DNA from: Paracoccaceae bacterium
GTDB lineage: Bacteria; Pseudomonadota; Alphaproteobacteria; Rhodobacterales; Rhodobacteraceae
DNA: 64,000 bases
NCBI GenBank assembly: GCA_021648025.1
Contig: JAKITO010000008.1
Span: forward strand, 1 to 64,000
Direction of reading: 5' to 3'
In this document: positions 1 to 9,966 of the stretch, piece after piece
Numbering within the stretch: the first letter of the stretch is position 1
How the letters are laid out: each line of letters opens with the position of its first letter
Translations under genes and position numbers: made by a program
Notes under the pieces: generated by a model
Database searches by the model: none
Told to the model about the DNA's origin: nothing
The model's input: the letters and a program-made list of their open reading frames with translations, nothing else

Positions 1-362
1 GAGGGTGGGTTTTGGGGCTTTCAGGTCAAAGTACTGGTCATATCATACTAATCCGCCCAGAGACTGAACTGTGATTGTTGGGTAGCAACTGTGTTTATGC
101 CCATTCTTTCTGCCACAAAGTTTCCCGCCTGAGAACAGCATTGGCGAGGATGAGGAGTTGCGTGCCACAGAAATCCTGACGAATTTACGCGGCCTGGACT
201 GGGCAGAGTAATGCCCAAAAGTTGGTGATGGTTTGATTGGGTGGCATATCATAGCGGTGTTGACGCGCCGCGATTCTCAGAGAGAAAAGGATATGCCACA
301 TGAAAGACGATACGATTTTAGATTTCCGCTGATCCGCTGACGGATATATTGCGCATGGTCCG
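1..362. other. No intact gene; decayed flank of the IS remnant
   Basis: I find no convincing complete gene here. A plus-strand reading ends at about 213 with the residues ATEILTNLRGLDWAE, which I do not recognise. At 300 an ATG preceded by AAAAGGA opens a ten-codon frame that stops at TGA. A single-base shift would continue it as DPLTDILRMVR, reminiscent of the start of AraC-type regulators with an N-terminal cupin domain. That reading is cut by the left end of the IS5-type element at 363. The antisense frame at 43-252 looks spurious. Confidence 0.4.
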
Positions 363-801
363 GGCTTTGTTTCACAAATAGGCTGATCATGGATTCATCT
401 CGTGAACCCAGCGCGGTAGCTGACGGTTATGAGCAGCTGGACACCAACGACCTACAAGACCAAGAACTGGTCGAACTATAACCTCTCCCTGAAGCGGCGC
501 GGCTTGCTGTCGATCTGGTTTGACGCTGGAATGGATTGGGAAGCCAAACCTTCCACTGCCCGGCAATGGGTTGCAAGCAAACCGCGCCAAGGGGCTGGCC
601 GGGCGCCGGATGTATTGTGTGAAATTGCTCGGTCAGCGCCTCTCGGCGCGAGACTTCGACCGGCAGGTTGCAGAGATCCAAATCCGGGCCGCGATCCTCA
701 ACGGATTCACTGCGCTTGGCATGCCCGAAACTGTTACCGTAGGATAAGTCCGTCTGGCGTAAGGGAACGTCTGGCCTCAAACCAATTTGTGCAACAAAGC
801 C
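363..801. mobile_element. Internally deleted IS5-family element (MITE-like, 439 bp)
   Basis: The left end reads GGCTTTGTTTCACAAATAGG (363-382). The right end at 782-801 is its reverse complement with 18 of 20 matches. This GGCTTTGTTGCACAAA type of end is typical of IS5-group elements in alphaproteobacteria (family knowledge). Between the ends only the beginning and the end of a DDE transposase remain, so the element cannot move itself. I see no target-site duplication next to either end, which suggests an old insertion or a rearranged flank. Confidence 0.85.
429..747 (+). pseudogene. IS5-family transposase remnant, N- and C-terminal pieces only
   Basis: The first piece (about 429-555) contains TTYKTKNWSNYN, LKRRG and WFDAGMDWEAKP, the start of IS5-type transposases. 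The second piece (610-747, another frame) contains CVKLLGQRLSARDFDRQVAE and ends TALGMPETVTVG, the C-terminus of the same family. The DDE catalytic core, roughly two thirds of the normal protein of about 270 residues, is absent, and the two pieces lie in different frames. The matches are from memory of the family, not from an alignment. Confidence 0.8.
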
Positions 802-873
802 TTGCCAACCCTGTTGCCTGCGAGGCGTCCAACCACCTACACTGTGGTCGAGGCAGAACAAAGGAGAGAACGA

Positions 874-1185
874 TTGCACAGAACCATCATTGGCGCGCTC
901 GCAGCAGCCGTGCTGGGAACGGTCCAGGGCGCTGAACCCTCGCAAGCCAGCTCGGCCCGGTATTACCAGGTCGTCGGAGTTGAAGGCGAAGACATGCTTA
1001 AAATGCGCGCAGGACCCGGAATTGGCTACAAGATCATCGTCGGCCTTCCCAACGGCACCGTCTTGCGAATCCACAGCTGCGAACAGACCGGTGGCACCCG
1101 ATGGTGCAAAGCCTCTTTGAAGCAGTCACGCGCTCTCAAGGGGTATGTCTCTCAGGCCTACCTGCGGGAATTCACCGGCAAGTGA
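874..1185 (+). CDS. Small secreted SH3-domain protein
   Basis: The most likely start is TTG at 874, preceded by AGGAGAG at 862-868. A longer in-frame reading from 787 would begin inside the IS right end. The product of about 103 residues starts with a signal peptide (HRTIIGALAAAVLGTVQG). A single bacterial SH3 domain follows, recognisable by MRAGPGIGYKIIVGLPNGT, a Cys pair flanking the middle strands (HSCEQTGGTRWCK) and the GYVSQAYL end. Such proteins are exported to the periplasm or cell wall, where they bind peptides or peptidoglycan. It stands alone, and its exact role cannot be told. Confidence 0.7.
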   Translation: MHRTIIGALAAAVLGTVQGAEPSQASSARYYQVVGVEGEDMLKMRAGPGIGYKIIVGLPNGTVLRIHSCEQTGGTRWCKASLKQSRALKGYVSQAYLREFTGK

Positions 1186-1417
1186 CCGGCGTGCAGATAC
1201 TGTCGAATTCTCTCAAACAAAGCTATGGCAATAGCAACTGTAGCTGATTTACCCGCCGTTTACTGATCCTGGATGGTCAGTGTGGTAAGGGCGTTGCCTT
1301 TGTATTTTGTGAGGTGGACTTGCCTCCTTTGTCGTCTGTACGCCCTGGTGGGTAGGACGATAATTGCCGCTGTGTGCAGCCTGGATCGAATCCTGCTAAA
1401 ATATATCCTTGCAATGG

Positions 1418-1457
1418 ATGATTTAAATCAAGGATTGTAAACTATTGCGAGTGTAAT
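1418..1457 (+). promoter_or_regulatory. Crp/Fnr-type promoter of the nos operon
   Basis: ATGAT-TTAA-ATCAA at 1418-1431 is an inverted repeat close to the FNR/NnrR consensus TTGAT-N4-ATCAA. TGTAAT at 1452-1457 matches the -10 hexamer in five of six positions. The spacing puts the box centre about 40 bases upstream of the predicted transcript start, as in class II FNR promoters. nosR begins at 1492, so low oxygen or nitric oxide control of the operon is likely. The rest of 1186-1491 shows no gene. Confidence 0.7.
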
Positions 1458-1491
1458 TCTGAATTAACAGACGTCTATTCGAGGACTACGG

Positions 1492-3630
1492 ATGATTCTC
1501 TTGCGTTTTCTGGGCGCCGTTTTTCTTTGCCTGCTGGCACCGATGGCACTTGCCGGAGACAGCCTTGCCGGGTTTCTGGCCAAGATTGAGCCGTCGCAAA
1601 TGTATGCCGGTGCTGATGGATTCGGACCGGTACGCCAGGATGTGGCGGTCGCACCGGTTCTGAAAGGGCACGAGACGGTTGCCTGGGCATTCCTGACTTC
1701 GGATTTTGTCAATACCACAGGGTATTCCGGCAAGCCGATCCATGTGGTTGCGGCAATTGACATGAACGCGGTTCTGACCGGTGTGGAACTGGTCAAACAT
1801 TCCGAACCGATTATCCTGATCGGCATTCCCAACTCTAAGATCGTCGAACTGACAGAAGGCTACAAAGGCCTTGATCTCAAAGCCGAGGCGGCGGCGGGCG
1901 GGGATGCCCATGACCTTGATATCATCTCGGGTGTGACTGTGACGATTATGATCATCGACGATTCACTGGTGCGCTCCGGGATCAAGGTGGCGCGCGCGAT
2001 GTCGCTTGGCGGGCTGGCACCCAAGGTGGCCGCCGGACCGGGACGTGAGGTGGATCTGGCGCTTGATCAGATAAAGGACTGGACCACGCTGGCGGGTGAT
2101 GGTTCGGTCCGCCGGTTGGCTCTGGATGTGGGGCAGGTCAACGCGGCATTTGCCGAAACCGGCGATGCACGGGCGATGAAACGCCCGGAAGCGGGCGCAC
2201 CGGACGAGACATTTATCGACATGCATCTGGCGCTGGTTTCGGTGCCCACGATTGGTCGGTCGTTGCTGGGGGATGCGGAATACGCAAACCTGACCAATTG
2301 GCTGAACGAAGGTGAGCATGCGATTCTAGTGCTGGGGCGAGGGACCTATTCGTTCAAAGGGTCGGGCTATGTGCGTGGCGGGATATTTGACCGTATCAAA
2401 TTGGTTCAAGGCGATAATTCCGTCCGCTTTTTCGACAAACAACAAAGGCGGTTGGGTGATCTGGCCACCGGTGATGCCCCGAGTTTCACCGAATTGGACA
2501 TATTCAAAATCCCCGCCGACGCCGAATTTGATCCGGCTGAGCCGTTTCGTCTGCAGCTGTTGGTGCAACGCTCCATAGGGGCGCTGGAACGGGCATTTAT
2601 CACTTTCGATCTGGGTTATGTCCTGCCCGAAAATTACCTTGTGCCGCTCAAAGCCCCGGTTGTGGTGGATGACAGCGCCGAAGAGGCCGCGGCCAAAACG
2701 GCCCTGTGGCAACGCATCTGGCGGGGTCGCACGGTGGAAATCGGTGTGCTGGGGGTGATGCTTTTGGTGCTGACGGGGGTGTTTTTCTTTCAGATGCAGG
2801 CCACCAAACATGCCCGCGCGTTTTACTGGTTTCGCATTGGGTTTCTTACCTTTACGTTGTTCTTCCTTGGCTGGTATGCCAATGCGCAATTGTCGGTGGT
2901 CAACCTGTTGGCGTTGGCCAGTTCCATGCGCTCGGGCGCGTTCAGCTGGGATGCGTTCCTGATGGATCCGCTGGTGTTTATTCAGTGGTTTTCCATCGCT
3001 GCTGCGTTGCTGTTCTGGGGGCGCGGGGCCTATTGCGGTTGGCTGTGCCCGTTTGGTGCGTTGCAGGAATTGACCAATCAGATGGCAAGGGCGCTGAAAG
3101 TGCCGCAATGGACCCTGCCATGGGGGCTGCATGAACGTATCTGGCCACTGAAATACATGATCTTCCTTGGGCTGTTCGGGCTGTCGATGGTGTCACTGTC
3201 GCTGGCCGAAACCTATGCCGAGATTGAACCGTTCAAGACCGCAATCATCCTGAAATTCATCCGCGACTGGCCGTTTGTGGTGTTTGCGCTGGTCCTGCTG
3301 CTGGCCGGGTTGTTTGTCGAACGGTTCTATTGCCGTTACCTTTGCCCGCTGGGTGCGGCATTGGCCATTCCGGCAAGGATGCGGATGTTTGACTGGCTCA
3401 AGCGTTACAAGGAATGCGGCAGCCCATGCCAATCCTGCGCCAATGAATGCCCGGTGCAGGCAATACATCCGACCGGCGAAATCAACCCGAACGAATGCGT
3501 CAACTGTCTGCACTGTCAGGTGCTGTATCAGAGCGACGCCAAATGCCCGGTGATCATCCGGCAAGTGAAACGACGCGCGAAAGCCAAAGCTTCGGCGCAA
3601 GCGTTGGAAACAGCGATGGCCTCGAATTGA
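1492..3630 (+). CDS. nosR: NosR, membrane flavoprotein and iron-sulfur protein for N2O reduction
   Basis: NosR (712 aa) passes electrons from the quinol pool toward NosZ and is needed for nosZ expression and activity. A signal peptide (1-22) is followed by a periplasmic FMN-binding domain whose SGVT motif (146-149) carries the flavin-accepting Thr. Membrane helices begin near residue 415. Two CxxxCP motifs (about 515-520 and 614-619) and ferredoxin-like Cys clusters ([13 protein letters not shown] near 642, CVNCLHC near 668) follow. Length and domain order are normal. GAGGA lies just upstream of the ATG. It is the first gene of nosRZDFYLX, behind the Fnr-type promoter. Confidence 0.97.
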   Translation: MILLRFLGAVFLCLLAPMALAGDSLAGFLAKIEPSQMYAGADGFGPVRQDVAVAPVLKGHETVAWAFLTSDFVNTTGYSGKPIHVVAAIDMNAVLTGVELVKHSEPIILIGIPNSKIVELTEGYKGLDLKAEAAAGGDAHDLDIISGVTVTIMIIDDSLVRSGIKVARAMSLGGLAPKVAAGPGREVDLALDQIKDWTTLAGDGSVRRLALDVGQVNAAFAETGDARAMKRPEAGAPDETFIDMHLALVSVPTIGRSLLGDAEYANLTNWLNEGEHAILVLGRGTYSFKGSGYVRGGIFDRIKLVQGDNSVRFFDKQQRRLGDLATGDAPSFTELDIFKIPADAEFDPAEPFRLQLLVQRSIGALERAFITFDLGYVLPENYLVPLKAPVVVDDSAEEAAAKTALWQRIWRGRTVEIGVLGVMLLVLTGVFFFQMQATKHARAFYWFRIGFLTFTLFFLGWYANAQLSVVNLLALASSMRSGAFSWDAFLMDPLVFIQWFSIAAALLFWGRGAYCGWLCPFGALQELTNQMARALKVPQWTLPWGLHERIWPLKYMIFLGLFGLSMVSLSLAETYAEIEPFKTAIILKFIRDWPFVVFALVLLLAGLFVERFYCRYLCPLGAALAIPARMRMFDWLKRYKECGSPCQSCANECPVQAIHPTGEINPNECVNCLHCQVLYQSDAKCPVIIRQVKRRAKAKASAQALETAMASN

Positions 3631-3662
3631 AGTTCAACAAACCAAATAGGAGGGACTACAAG

Positions 3663-5573
3663 ATGTCTAATAAATTCAAGGATCTGGTGATGACCAGACG
3701 TGGCATGATGGGGGCAACAGCCTCGGGCGCGGTGCTGGCAGGCACCGGTGTCGGCAGCACCCTGATGAGCACCAAAGCCGCAGAGGCCGCCGGTGGCGAA
3801 TACAACCTGGCCCCCGGTGAGCTGGATGATTATTACGGCTTTTGGTCCTCGGGCCAGGCGGGTGAACTGCGCATTCTCGGCGTGCCGTCGATGCGCGAAT
3901 TGATGCGTATTCCGGTGTTCAACCGCTGCTCGGCCACCGGCTGGGGCCAGACCAACGAGTCGCTGAAAATCCTGACTGAAAACCTGTTGCCGGAAACCAA
4001 GGCATTCCTGGCCGCCAACGGCAAACAGACCTATGATCAGGGCGACCTGCACCACCCGCACATGTCGTTCACCGATGGCACCTATGACGGGCGCTATCTG
4101 TTCATGAACGACAAGGCCAACACCCGTGTCGCCCGGGTGCGTTGTGACATAATGAAATGCGACAAGATCATCGAGATACCCAACGCCCATGACATCCACG
4201 GGTTGCGGCCGCAGAAGTACCCGCGCACCGGCTATATCTTTGCCAATGGCGAGCACGAAGCACCGTTGATCAACGATGGCAAGATCCTCGACAAGCCCGA
4301 AGAGTATGTGAACATCTTCACTGCAATCGACGGCGACACCATGGAAATCGCCTGGCAGGTGATTGTTTCGGGCAACCTGGACAACACCGATTGCGACTAT
4401 CATGGCAAATACGCCTTCTCGACCAGCTACAACTCGGAAATGGGCATGAACCTGGCCGAGATGACCGCGTCCGAGATGGATCATGTGGTTGTCTTCAACC
4501 TCAAGGAAATCGAGGCCGGCGTGGCGGCTGGTGACTACCGCGAGTTGAAGGGCGTCAAGGTTCTGGATGGACGCAAGGGGCAAAACAAGAACTATACCCG
4601 TTACATCCCGATCCCCAACAGCCCGCATGGCGTCAATGCCGCGCCGGACAAAAAGCACATCATGATCAACGGTAAGCTGTCGCCAACCGTTTCGGTGATC
4701 GCTGTGGATAAGGTTGATGCGTTGTTTGCGGATGGCGCGGATGAACGTTCATGCATCGTCGCCGAGCCGGAACTGGGCCTTGGCCCGCTGCACACCGCGT
4801 TTGACAACAGGGGCAACGCCTATACCACGCTGTTCCTCGACAGCCAGGTGGTGAAATGGGACATCGCCAAGGCAATCGAAGCCTTTGGCGGCGCGGATGT
4901 TGACCCGATCGTTGACAAGATCGACGTGCATTATCAACCGGGCCACAACTCGACCTCGATGGGTGAAACTGCCGAAGCCGATGGCAAGTGGCTGATTTCG
5001 ATGAACAAGTTCTCAAAGGATCGGTTCCTGAACGTGGGACCTCTCAAGCCAGAGAACGAACAGTTGATCGACATCACCGGCGACAAGATGAAGCTAGTGC
5101 ATGACGGCCCGACCTTTGCCGAACCGCATGACAGCATCATCGTACGACGTGATATCGTCAATCCGGCGCATATCTATGAACGCGACGATGTGACCTGGGA
5201 AGATGCCCGCAAACAGGCCGAGGCCGATGGCGTCGATCTGGACTGGGGCCATGACGAAGTCATCCGCGATGGCAACAAGGTGCGGGTCTACATGTCGTCG
5301 GTGGCACCGGTATTCTCGATGGAGAAATTCACGGTCACACAGGGCGATGAGGTGACCATCTATGTCACTAACATGGACGATATCGACGATGTGACGCACG
5401 GGCTGTGTATGGCCAATTATGGCATCGCATTTGAGATCGGGCCTCAGGCTACGGCCTCGGTCACGTTCATCGCCGCGCGTCCGGGCGTTCACTGGTTCTA
5501 TTGCCAGTGGTTCTGCCATGCGCTGCACATGGAAATGCGCGGTCGGATGCTTGTTGAACCAAGGTCGGCGTAA
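3663..5573 (+). CDS. nosZ: Nitrous oxide reductase, TAT-exported (clade I)
   Basis: NosZ (636 aa) reduces N2O to N2 in the periplasm. The start at 3663 is set by AGGAGGG at 3648-3654; a longer in-frame reading from 3447 runs inside nosR and is rejected. The N-terminus has a twin-arginine signal (MTRRGMMGA, residues 10-18), the mark of clade I enzymes exported folded. CuZ histidines appear in DLHHPHM (near 128) and further along the beta-propeller. The C-terminal cupredoxin domain has the CuA motif [12 protein letters not shown] (614-625). All key residues are present. Confidence 0.98.
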   Translation: MSNKFKDLVMTRRGMMGATASGAVLAGTGVGSTLMSTKAAEAAGGEYNLAPGELDDYYGFWSSGQAGELRILGVPSMRELMRIPVFNRCSATGWGQTNESLKILTENLLPETKAFLAANGKQTYDQGDLHHPHMSFTDGTYDGRYLFMNDKANTRVARVRCDIMKCDKIIEIPNAHDIHGLRPQKYPRTGYIFANGEHEAPLINDGKILDKPEEYVNIFTAIDGDTMEIAWQVIVSGNLDNTDCDYHGKYAFSTSYNSEMGMNLAEMTASEMDHVVVFNLKEIEAGVAAGDYRELKGVKVLDGRKGQNKNYTRYIPIPNSPHGVNAAPDKKHIMINGKLSPTVSVIAVDKVDALFADGADERSCIVAEPELGLGPLHTAFDNRGNAYTTLFLDSQVVKWDIAKAIEAFGGADVDPIVDKIDVHYQPGHNSTSMGETAEADGKWLISMNKFSKDRFLNVGPLKPENEQLIDITGDKMKLVHDGPTFAEPHDSIIVRRDIVNPAHIYERDDVTWEDARKQAEADGVDLDWGHDEVIRDGNKVRVYMSSVAPVFSMEKFTVTQGDEVTIYVTNMDDIDDVTHGLCMANYGIAFEIGPQATASVTFIAARPGVHWFYCQWFCHALHMEMRGRMLVEPRSA

Positions 5574-5576
5574 ACC

Positions 5577-6833
5577 ATGCGGTGGCTCCTGATCCTGTTG
5601 GCTTGTCTTGCTTCGCCCGTTTGGGCGGAGATCTGGGACGTGCCCAACAGACCGGGGGCCATTGCCGAATATCTGAACCGGGCGGCACCGGGCGATACCC
5701 TTGCCCTGTCGCCGGGTGTTTACCAGGAATCAGTAACGCTGGATCGTGCTGTCACGCTTGACGGGGGCGGGCATGCGACGATCGACGGAAACGGGCAAGG
5801 CAGCGTTATCACAGTGGCGGGGCCAGGCATTACGGTGACTGGCCTGACCATTATCGGCTCTGGCTCGTCGCACGAAGGGATTGATGCGGGGGTTAAGTTG
5901 ACGAAGGCGGCGCAGGGGGCGATTGTTTCGGATAACCGTTTGATTGCAAATCTTTACGGCGTTGATGTGCGTGGAAGCCAAGATGCGTTGGTGGCGCGCA
6001 ATGTGATTGAAGGGCGCACCGGTGCCCGGATGAATGAGCGAGGCAACGGGATCTATGTCTGGAACGCGCCGGGCACGGTGGTTGAAGGCAATGACATTCG
6101 TTGGGGGCGTGACGGGATCTTTGTCAACAGCTCAAAACGCAATGTGTTCCGGGACAATCTGTTTCGCGATCTTAGATTTGCCGTGCATTACATGTATGCC
6201 AATAATTCGGAAGTTTCCGGCAATGTGTCGATTGGCAATCACCTTGGATATGCGATCATGTTCTCCAAAGGCGTGACGATCACCGGCAATGTGTCGATTG
6301 ATGACCGCGACCACGGGATGATGCTTAACTATACCAACGGCGGGGTGGTTTCTGGCAATTTTGTACGTGGCTCGAAAGGCAAATGTACCTTTTTGTACAA
6401 CGCCCATAAGAACGAATTTACCGGCAACTGGTTTGAAGGCTGCGATATCGGTATCCACTTTACCGCCGGGTCCGAGCGCAATCGTATCGTTGGTAATGCG
6501 TTTATCGGCAACCGTACACAAGTCAAATATGTCTCGACCAAATGGGTTGAGTGGTCGGACAACGGCCAGGGTAATTACTGGAGCGATTTTGCCGCATTTG
6601 ACCTTGATGGCAACGGTGTGGCGGACACCGCGTTTCGGCCCAATGACAGCATGGATCATGTGCTTTGGACCCAACCGGCGGCCAAACTTTTGCTTGGCTC
6701 GCCCGCGGTGCAATTGGTGCGCTGGTCGCAATCGGCGTTTCCGGCATTGTTGCCGGGCGGGGTGATTGACAGCTTTCCGATGATGCAACCGGTGAAACCT
6801 GCGGCGATGCAAAAGGTGGCAAATGATGGATAA
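5577..6833 (+). CDS. nosD: NosD, periplasmic factor for CuZ assembly
   Basis: NosD (418 aa) works with the NosFY ABC transporter to supply sulfur for the CuZ cluster of NosZ. A signal peptide (MRWLLILLACLASPVWA) leads into a right-handed parallel beta-helix of CASH/NosD repeats, seen as recurrent G-N-x-hydrophobic turns between residues 60 and 330. It starts three bases after the nosZ stop and overlaps nosF by 11 bases, so translation is probably coupled. The length is typical of the family. Confidence 0.96.
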   Translation: MRWLLILLACLASPVWAEIWDVPNRPGAIAEYLNRAAPGDTLALSPGVYQESVTLDRAVTLDGGGHATIDGNGQGSVITVAGPGITVTGLTIIGSGSSHEGIDAGVKLTKAAQGAIVSDNRLIANLYGVDVRGSQDALVARNVIEGRTGARMNERGNGIYVWNAPGTVVEGNDIRWGRDGIFVNSSKRNVFRDNLFRDLRFAVHYMYANNSEVSGNVSIGNHLGYAIMFSKGVTITGNVSIDDRDHGMMLNYTNGGVVSGNFVRGSKGKCTFLYNAHKNEFTGNWFEGCDIGIHFTAGSERNRIVGNAFIGNRTQVKYVSTKWVEWSDNGQGNYWSDFAAFDLDGNGVADTAFRPNDSMDHVLWTQPAAKLLLGSPAVQLVRWSQSAFPALLPGGVIDSFPMMQPVKPAAMQKVANDG

Positions 6834-7719
6834 AGCACTGATCATTCGCGCGGCATCGAAATACCGGGGCAAGGTTCGGGTTTTGAACGACATCGACCTT
6901 TGCGTTGCCCCCGGCGAGCGCGTGGCGCTTTTGGGCCATAACGGCGCCGGCAAAACGACCTTGATGAAGATGATACTGGGGCTGACGCCCCTGTCAGGCG
7001 GCGAGATTACCATTGGCGCTGCGCGCCCTGGCAGCGCCGCTGCGCGGCGCGATACGGCATTTTTGCCGGAATCGGTGAATTTCCATCCGACCCTGACGGG
7101 GCGCGAACAGCTGACGCTGTTCGCGCGGCTGGCCGGGGGTGGCGCAGATATTGAGGCGTTGCTGGACCGGGTCGGGCTGGGCGAGGCGATGGATAATCGC
7201 ATCGCCACTTATTCCAAGGGGATGCGTCAAAGGCTGGGGTTGGCTCAGGTGCTTTTGGGACGGCCAAAGCTGGCGCTTTTGGATGAACCGACCAGTGGGC
7301 TTGATCCGCTGTCGCGGCAGGATCTTTATGCAATCATTGATGAGTTGGCGGCGCAAGGGACGGCTGTTTTGATTGCCAGTCATGCGCTGACCGAAGTTGA
7401 GGCACAGACCGACCGTATTGCGATTTTACGCCAGGGTTTGAAGGTGGCGGATGATACTTTGGCAAACTTGTCGCGGATTGCCGGGTTGCCGACAAGGTTG
7501 CGGATTTTGGCCCGCAGCGGGCAGGCAGAACGGATTGCCGATGAGACGGGGGGAATCCGGATCAACGGGACCTCGGTTGAGATATACTGTGATGCGGACA
7601 CCAAGATGATGGAATTGCGCCGGATCGCGGCGATGGGGGATGCTGTGGCGGATGTAGAAATGACGCCACCGCGACTTGAAGATCTTTATCGGTATTACGC
7701 AAAAGGGGGGCAGGCATGA
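6823..7719 (+). CDS. nosF: NosF, ABC ATPase of the NosDFY complex
   Basis: NosF (298 aa) hydrolyses ATP for the NosDFY machine. The Walker A motif GHNGAGKTT is at 38-46, the signature is SKGMRQRLGLAQ, and Walker B is LALLDEPTSGLDP. A second ATG at 6826 lies six bases from AGGTGG (6814-6819) and may be the true start. The gene overlaps nosD upstream and shares four bases with nosY downstream. The C-terminal 80 residues after the ATPase core match the usual NosF extension. Confidence 0.96.
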   Translation: MMDKALIIRAASKYRGKVRVLNDIDLCVAPGERVALLGHNGAGKTTLMKMILGLTPLSGGEITIGAARPGSAAARRDTAFLPESVNFHPTLTGREQLTLFARLAGGGADIEALLDRVGLGEAMDNRIATYSKGMRQRLGLAQVLLGRPKLALLDEPTSGLDPLSRQDLYAIIDELAAQGTAVLIASHALTEVEAQTDRIAILRQGLKVADDTLANLSRIAGLPTRLRILARSGQAERIADETGGIRINGTSVEIYCDADTKMMELRRIAAMGDAVADVEMTPPRLEDLYRYYAKGGQA

Positions 7720-8540
7720 TCACCCGGGTATTTGCCATAGCACGCGCTGAAATGTTGATCTTGCGGCGCAATTGGTGGCTGGTGATGGCGACTGGTATCA
7801 TGATGCTGTTCGCGCTGGCGCTGACATTCGCCGGCAGCGCCCCCAGCGGGGCGCTGGGGGTGGATATGCTGACGGTTTCGGTGGCATCGATGACAACGCT
7901 GGCGGTGTATCTTGCGCCATTGCTGGCGCTGATGATGGCGTTTGACACCATCGCCGGAGAGCGGGACCGGGGGACGCTGGCGCTGCTATTGACCTATCCG
8001 GCGGGGCGGGGCGAGGTTTTGCTGGGCAAGCTGGCGGCGCAGGTTACCGCCCTTGGGATTGCCACCACGCTGGGATTGGGCACGGCGGGGGTTGTGGCCG
8101 CCCTGTCGGGCGGGGCCGGAGAGCAAAGCGTGATTGCGCTGGCGCGCCTGATTGTCACCGCGACGTTGCTGGGGGCGGTTTTCCTGGTGTTGGGGTTTGT
8201 TTTGTCGGCCTTGGCGAAATCGCCAGCGGCGGCGGCCGGGTTGGCGGCCGGGTTGTGGTTGGTGTTTGTTGTGCTGTTTGATCTGGGTCTGTTGGGGGCG
8301 GTGGTGATGGATGACGGCGGTTTCTTTACCCGGGTGATATTTCCCTGGGTCATGGTGGCCAATCCTGCGGACGCCTTTCGGGTCTGGAACATTGCCGCCT
8401 CGGACGGGGTGGCGATGGTCAGCGGATTGGGAGGGGCCGCGCAGATGTTGCCATCTTGGGCGGCACCTGCGTCACTGTTGCTTTGGCCGTTTATTGGGTT
8501 TGGCATGGCACGGGCCGCATTCGCGAGGCTGGAGCCATGA
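7716..8540 (+). CDS. nosY: NosY, ABC permease of the NosDFY complex
   Basis: NosY (274 aa) is the membrane partner of NosF and NosD. It shows about six hydrophobic helices: the first is near residues 20-45, and others include LAVYLAPLLALMMAFDTI and TLLGAVFLVLGFVLSALA. The intracellular motif AGERDRGTLALLLTYP after the second helix is typical of ABC-2 permeases that export or signal. The start overlaps the nosF stop by four bases (ATGA). Confidence 0.95.
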   Translation: MITRVFAIARAEMLILRRNWWLVMATGIMMLFALALTFAGSAPSGALGVDMLTVSVASMTTLAVYLAPLLALMMAFDTIAGERDRGTLALLLTYPAGRGEVLLGKLAAQVTALGIATTLGLGTAGVVAALSGGAGEQSVIALARLIVTATLLGAVFLVLGFVLSALAKSPAAAAGLAAGLWLVFVVLFDLGLLGAVVMDDGGFFTRVIFPWVMVANPADAFRVWNIAASDGVAMVSGLGGAAQMLPSWAAPASLLLWPFIGFGMARAAFARLEP

Positions 8541-9052
8541 AGCACCTGATCTTCATCGCAATTCTGGCCCTTGCAGCCTGTAGGGAAGAGGCCAGCGTTG
8601 TCCCCGATCCAATCCCCATGACGAAAGAGGCGCTTGGACATTACTGCCAGATGAATATTGCCGATCACGGCGGGCCAAAGGGCCAGATTCATCTGGCTGG
8701 ACAGTTACAGCCGCTTTTCTTTGCGCAGGCCCGCGATGTAATTGCCTATCTTAAAACACCCGAGCGTGAGGCGGAAATTACCGCTGTTTATGTCAGCGAC
8801 ATGGGGGCCGCCCTATCCTGGCGTTACCCCGGTGAAAACAACTGGATTGCAGCCGATCAGGCAATTTATGTGATCGGCGCGGGTGTCGCCGGGGGAATGG
8901 GCGCGCCGGAAATCGTGCCGTTTGCCGATCATGACGGCGCGAGAGCGTTCATTGCCACTTATGGAGGCCGTGCAGTTACCTTTGAACAGATACCCGCTGA
9001 CGCAGCACTTGGTCCGGTCGATCTGGACCAATTATTGGAGACACCTGCATGA
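8537..9052 (+). CDS. nosL: NosL, copper-chaperone lipoprotein for NosZ
   Basis: NosL (171 aa) is an outer or periplasmic membrane lipoprotein that delivers Cu(I) to apo-NosZ. The lipobox LALAAC ends at Cys15. The copper-binding Cys-x-Met motif is visible as YCQMNI. A longer reading from 8456 overlaps nosY heavily and lacks a lipoprotein signal at its start, so 8537 was chosen, giving an ATGA overlap with nosY. It is conserved in position between nosY and nosX. Confidence 0.94.
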   Translation: MKHLIFIAILALAACREEASVVPDPIPMTKEALGHYCQMNIADHGGPKGQIHLAGQLQPLFFAQARDVIAYLKTPEREAEITAVYVSDMGAALSWRYPGENNWIAADQAIYVIGAGVAGGMGAPEIVPFADHDGARAFIATYGGRAVTFEQIPADAALGPVDLDQLLETPA

Positions 9053-9951
9053 CCCATCTTAACCGCCGTCGTTTCCTGACCATTTCAGCGGCGTTTGGCC
9101 TGACCGGGGGTGCGGCACAGGCCGGGGGCGTGATGCGCTGGCGTGGTCGGGCATTGGGGGCCAACGCCTCGATGATCCTGACCGGGTTAAGCGAAGCCCA
9201 GGCAGAGCCGATTTTTCGCACCGTGCAACAGGAATTGACCCGGCTTGAGGCGATTTTCAGCCTTTATATCAATAATTCGGAAATTGTCCGGCTGAACGCC
9301 ACTGGGCGGTTGGAAAATCCGTCGTCAGAAATGCTTGAAGTGCTTAGCCTGTCGGCGTCGCTGTACCATGCCACTGACGGAGCGTTTGACCCGAGCGTTC
9401 AGCCGCTTTGGTTGGCGTTGGCGCAAGGCGGTGATCCGGACAAGGCGCAGGCGTTGGTGGGGTGGGAAAACGTGCGCTTTGACACCGGTGCTGTGCGCTT
9501 GCTTCGCCCTGGTATGGGGCTGACATTGAACGGGATTGCCCAAGGGTATATTTCTGACCAGATTGCGGGTGTGCTGCGCGGGTACAGGGTTGAAAACATG
9601 CTGATCGATATGGGTGAAATTGTTGCCATTGGCGCCAAACCGGGTGGGCGCAACTGGCAGGCGGCCATTGCCCACCCGGATGGTCGGATTGTACATCATG
9701 TCACGCTTGGCGATCGTGCTCTTGCAACTTCGGCCCCTTATGGCACAACGTTGTCAGCGCAAATCAAGCTAGGACATATCATTGACCCCAAAGCCAGATC
9801 AAAAGGACCAAAACAGACGTTGGTTTCTGTCAGCGCCCGGTCAGCAGCCGTGGCAGACGGGCTTTCGACGGCCTGTTGCCTGCTGGATGCGGACAAGGCG
9901 CGATCTGTGGTCACTGAATTTGATGGCGCTGAATTGGAATATATCACCTGA
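9049..9951 (+). CDS. nosX: NosX, ApbE-type FAD:protein FMN transferase
   Basis: NosX (300 aa) attaches FMN to a threonine of NosR in the periplasm. It begins with a twin-arginine-like signal (NRRRFLTISAAFGLTGGAAQA). The ApbE fold is recognised by DGAFDPSVQPLW, the NGIAQGYISDQIA stretch, the IDMGEIVAIG motif and the C-terminal TSAPYGTT and HIIDPKA segments. ATGA overlap with nosL indicates coupling. Its presence completes the NosR maturation set. Confidence 0.94.
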   Translation: MTHLNRRRFLTISAAFGLTGGAAQAGGVMRWRGRALGANASMILTGLSEAQAEPIFRTVQQELTRLEAIFSLYINNSEIVRLNATGRLENPSSEMLEVLSLSASLYHATDGAFDPSVQPLWLALAQGGDPDKAQALVGWENVRFDTGAVRLLRPGMGLTLNGIAQGYISDQIAGVLRGYRVENMLIDMGEIVAIGAKPGGRNWQAAIAHPDGRIVHHVTLGDRALATSAPYGTTLSAQIKLGHIIDPKARSKGPKQTLVSVSARSAAVADGLSTACCLLDADKARSVVTEFDGAELEYIT

Positions 9952-9966
9952 GAAAAGGAAAACTTG

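Noticed and set aside
427-1074. 215-residue minus-strand reading
   Set aside because: It is antisense to the IS remnant and the SH3 gene, has no ribosome site, and shows no domain; the plus-strand content explains the region.
3447-3662. 72-residue extension of nosZ upstream
   Set aside because: It lies inside nosR and would bury the twin-arginine signal; the strong AGGAGGG sets the start at 3663.
3528-4658. 376-residue minus-strand reading inside nosZ
   Set aside because: Antisense to conserved nosZ sequence; long antisense frames are common in GC-rich genes.
6132-7208. 358-residue minus-strand reading over nosD/nosF
   Set aside because: Covers two conserved genes on the other strand and has no recognisable motif.
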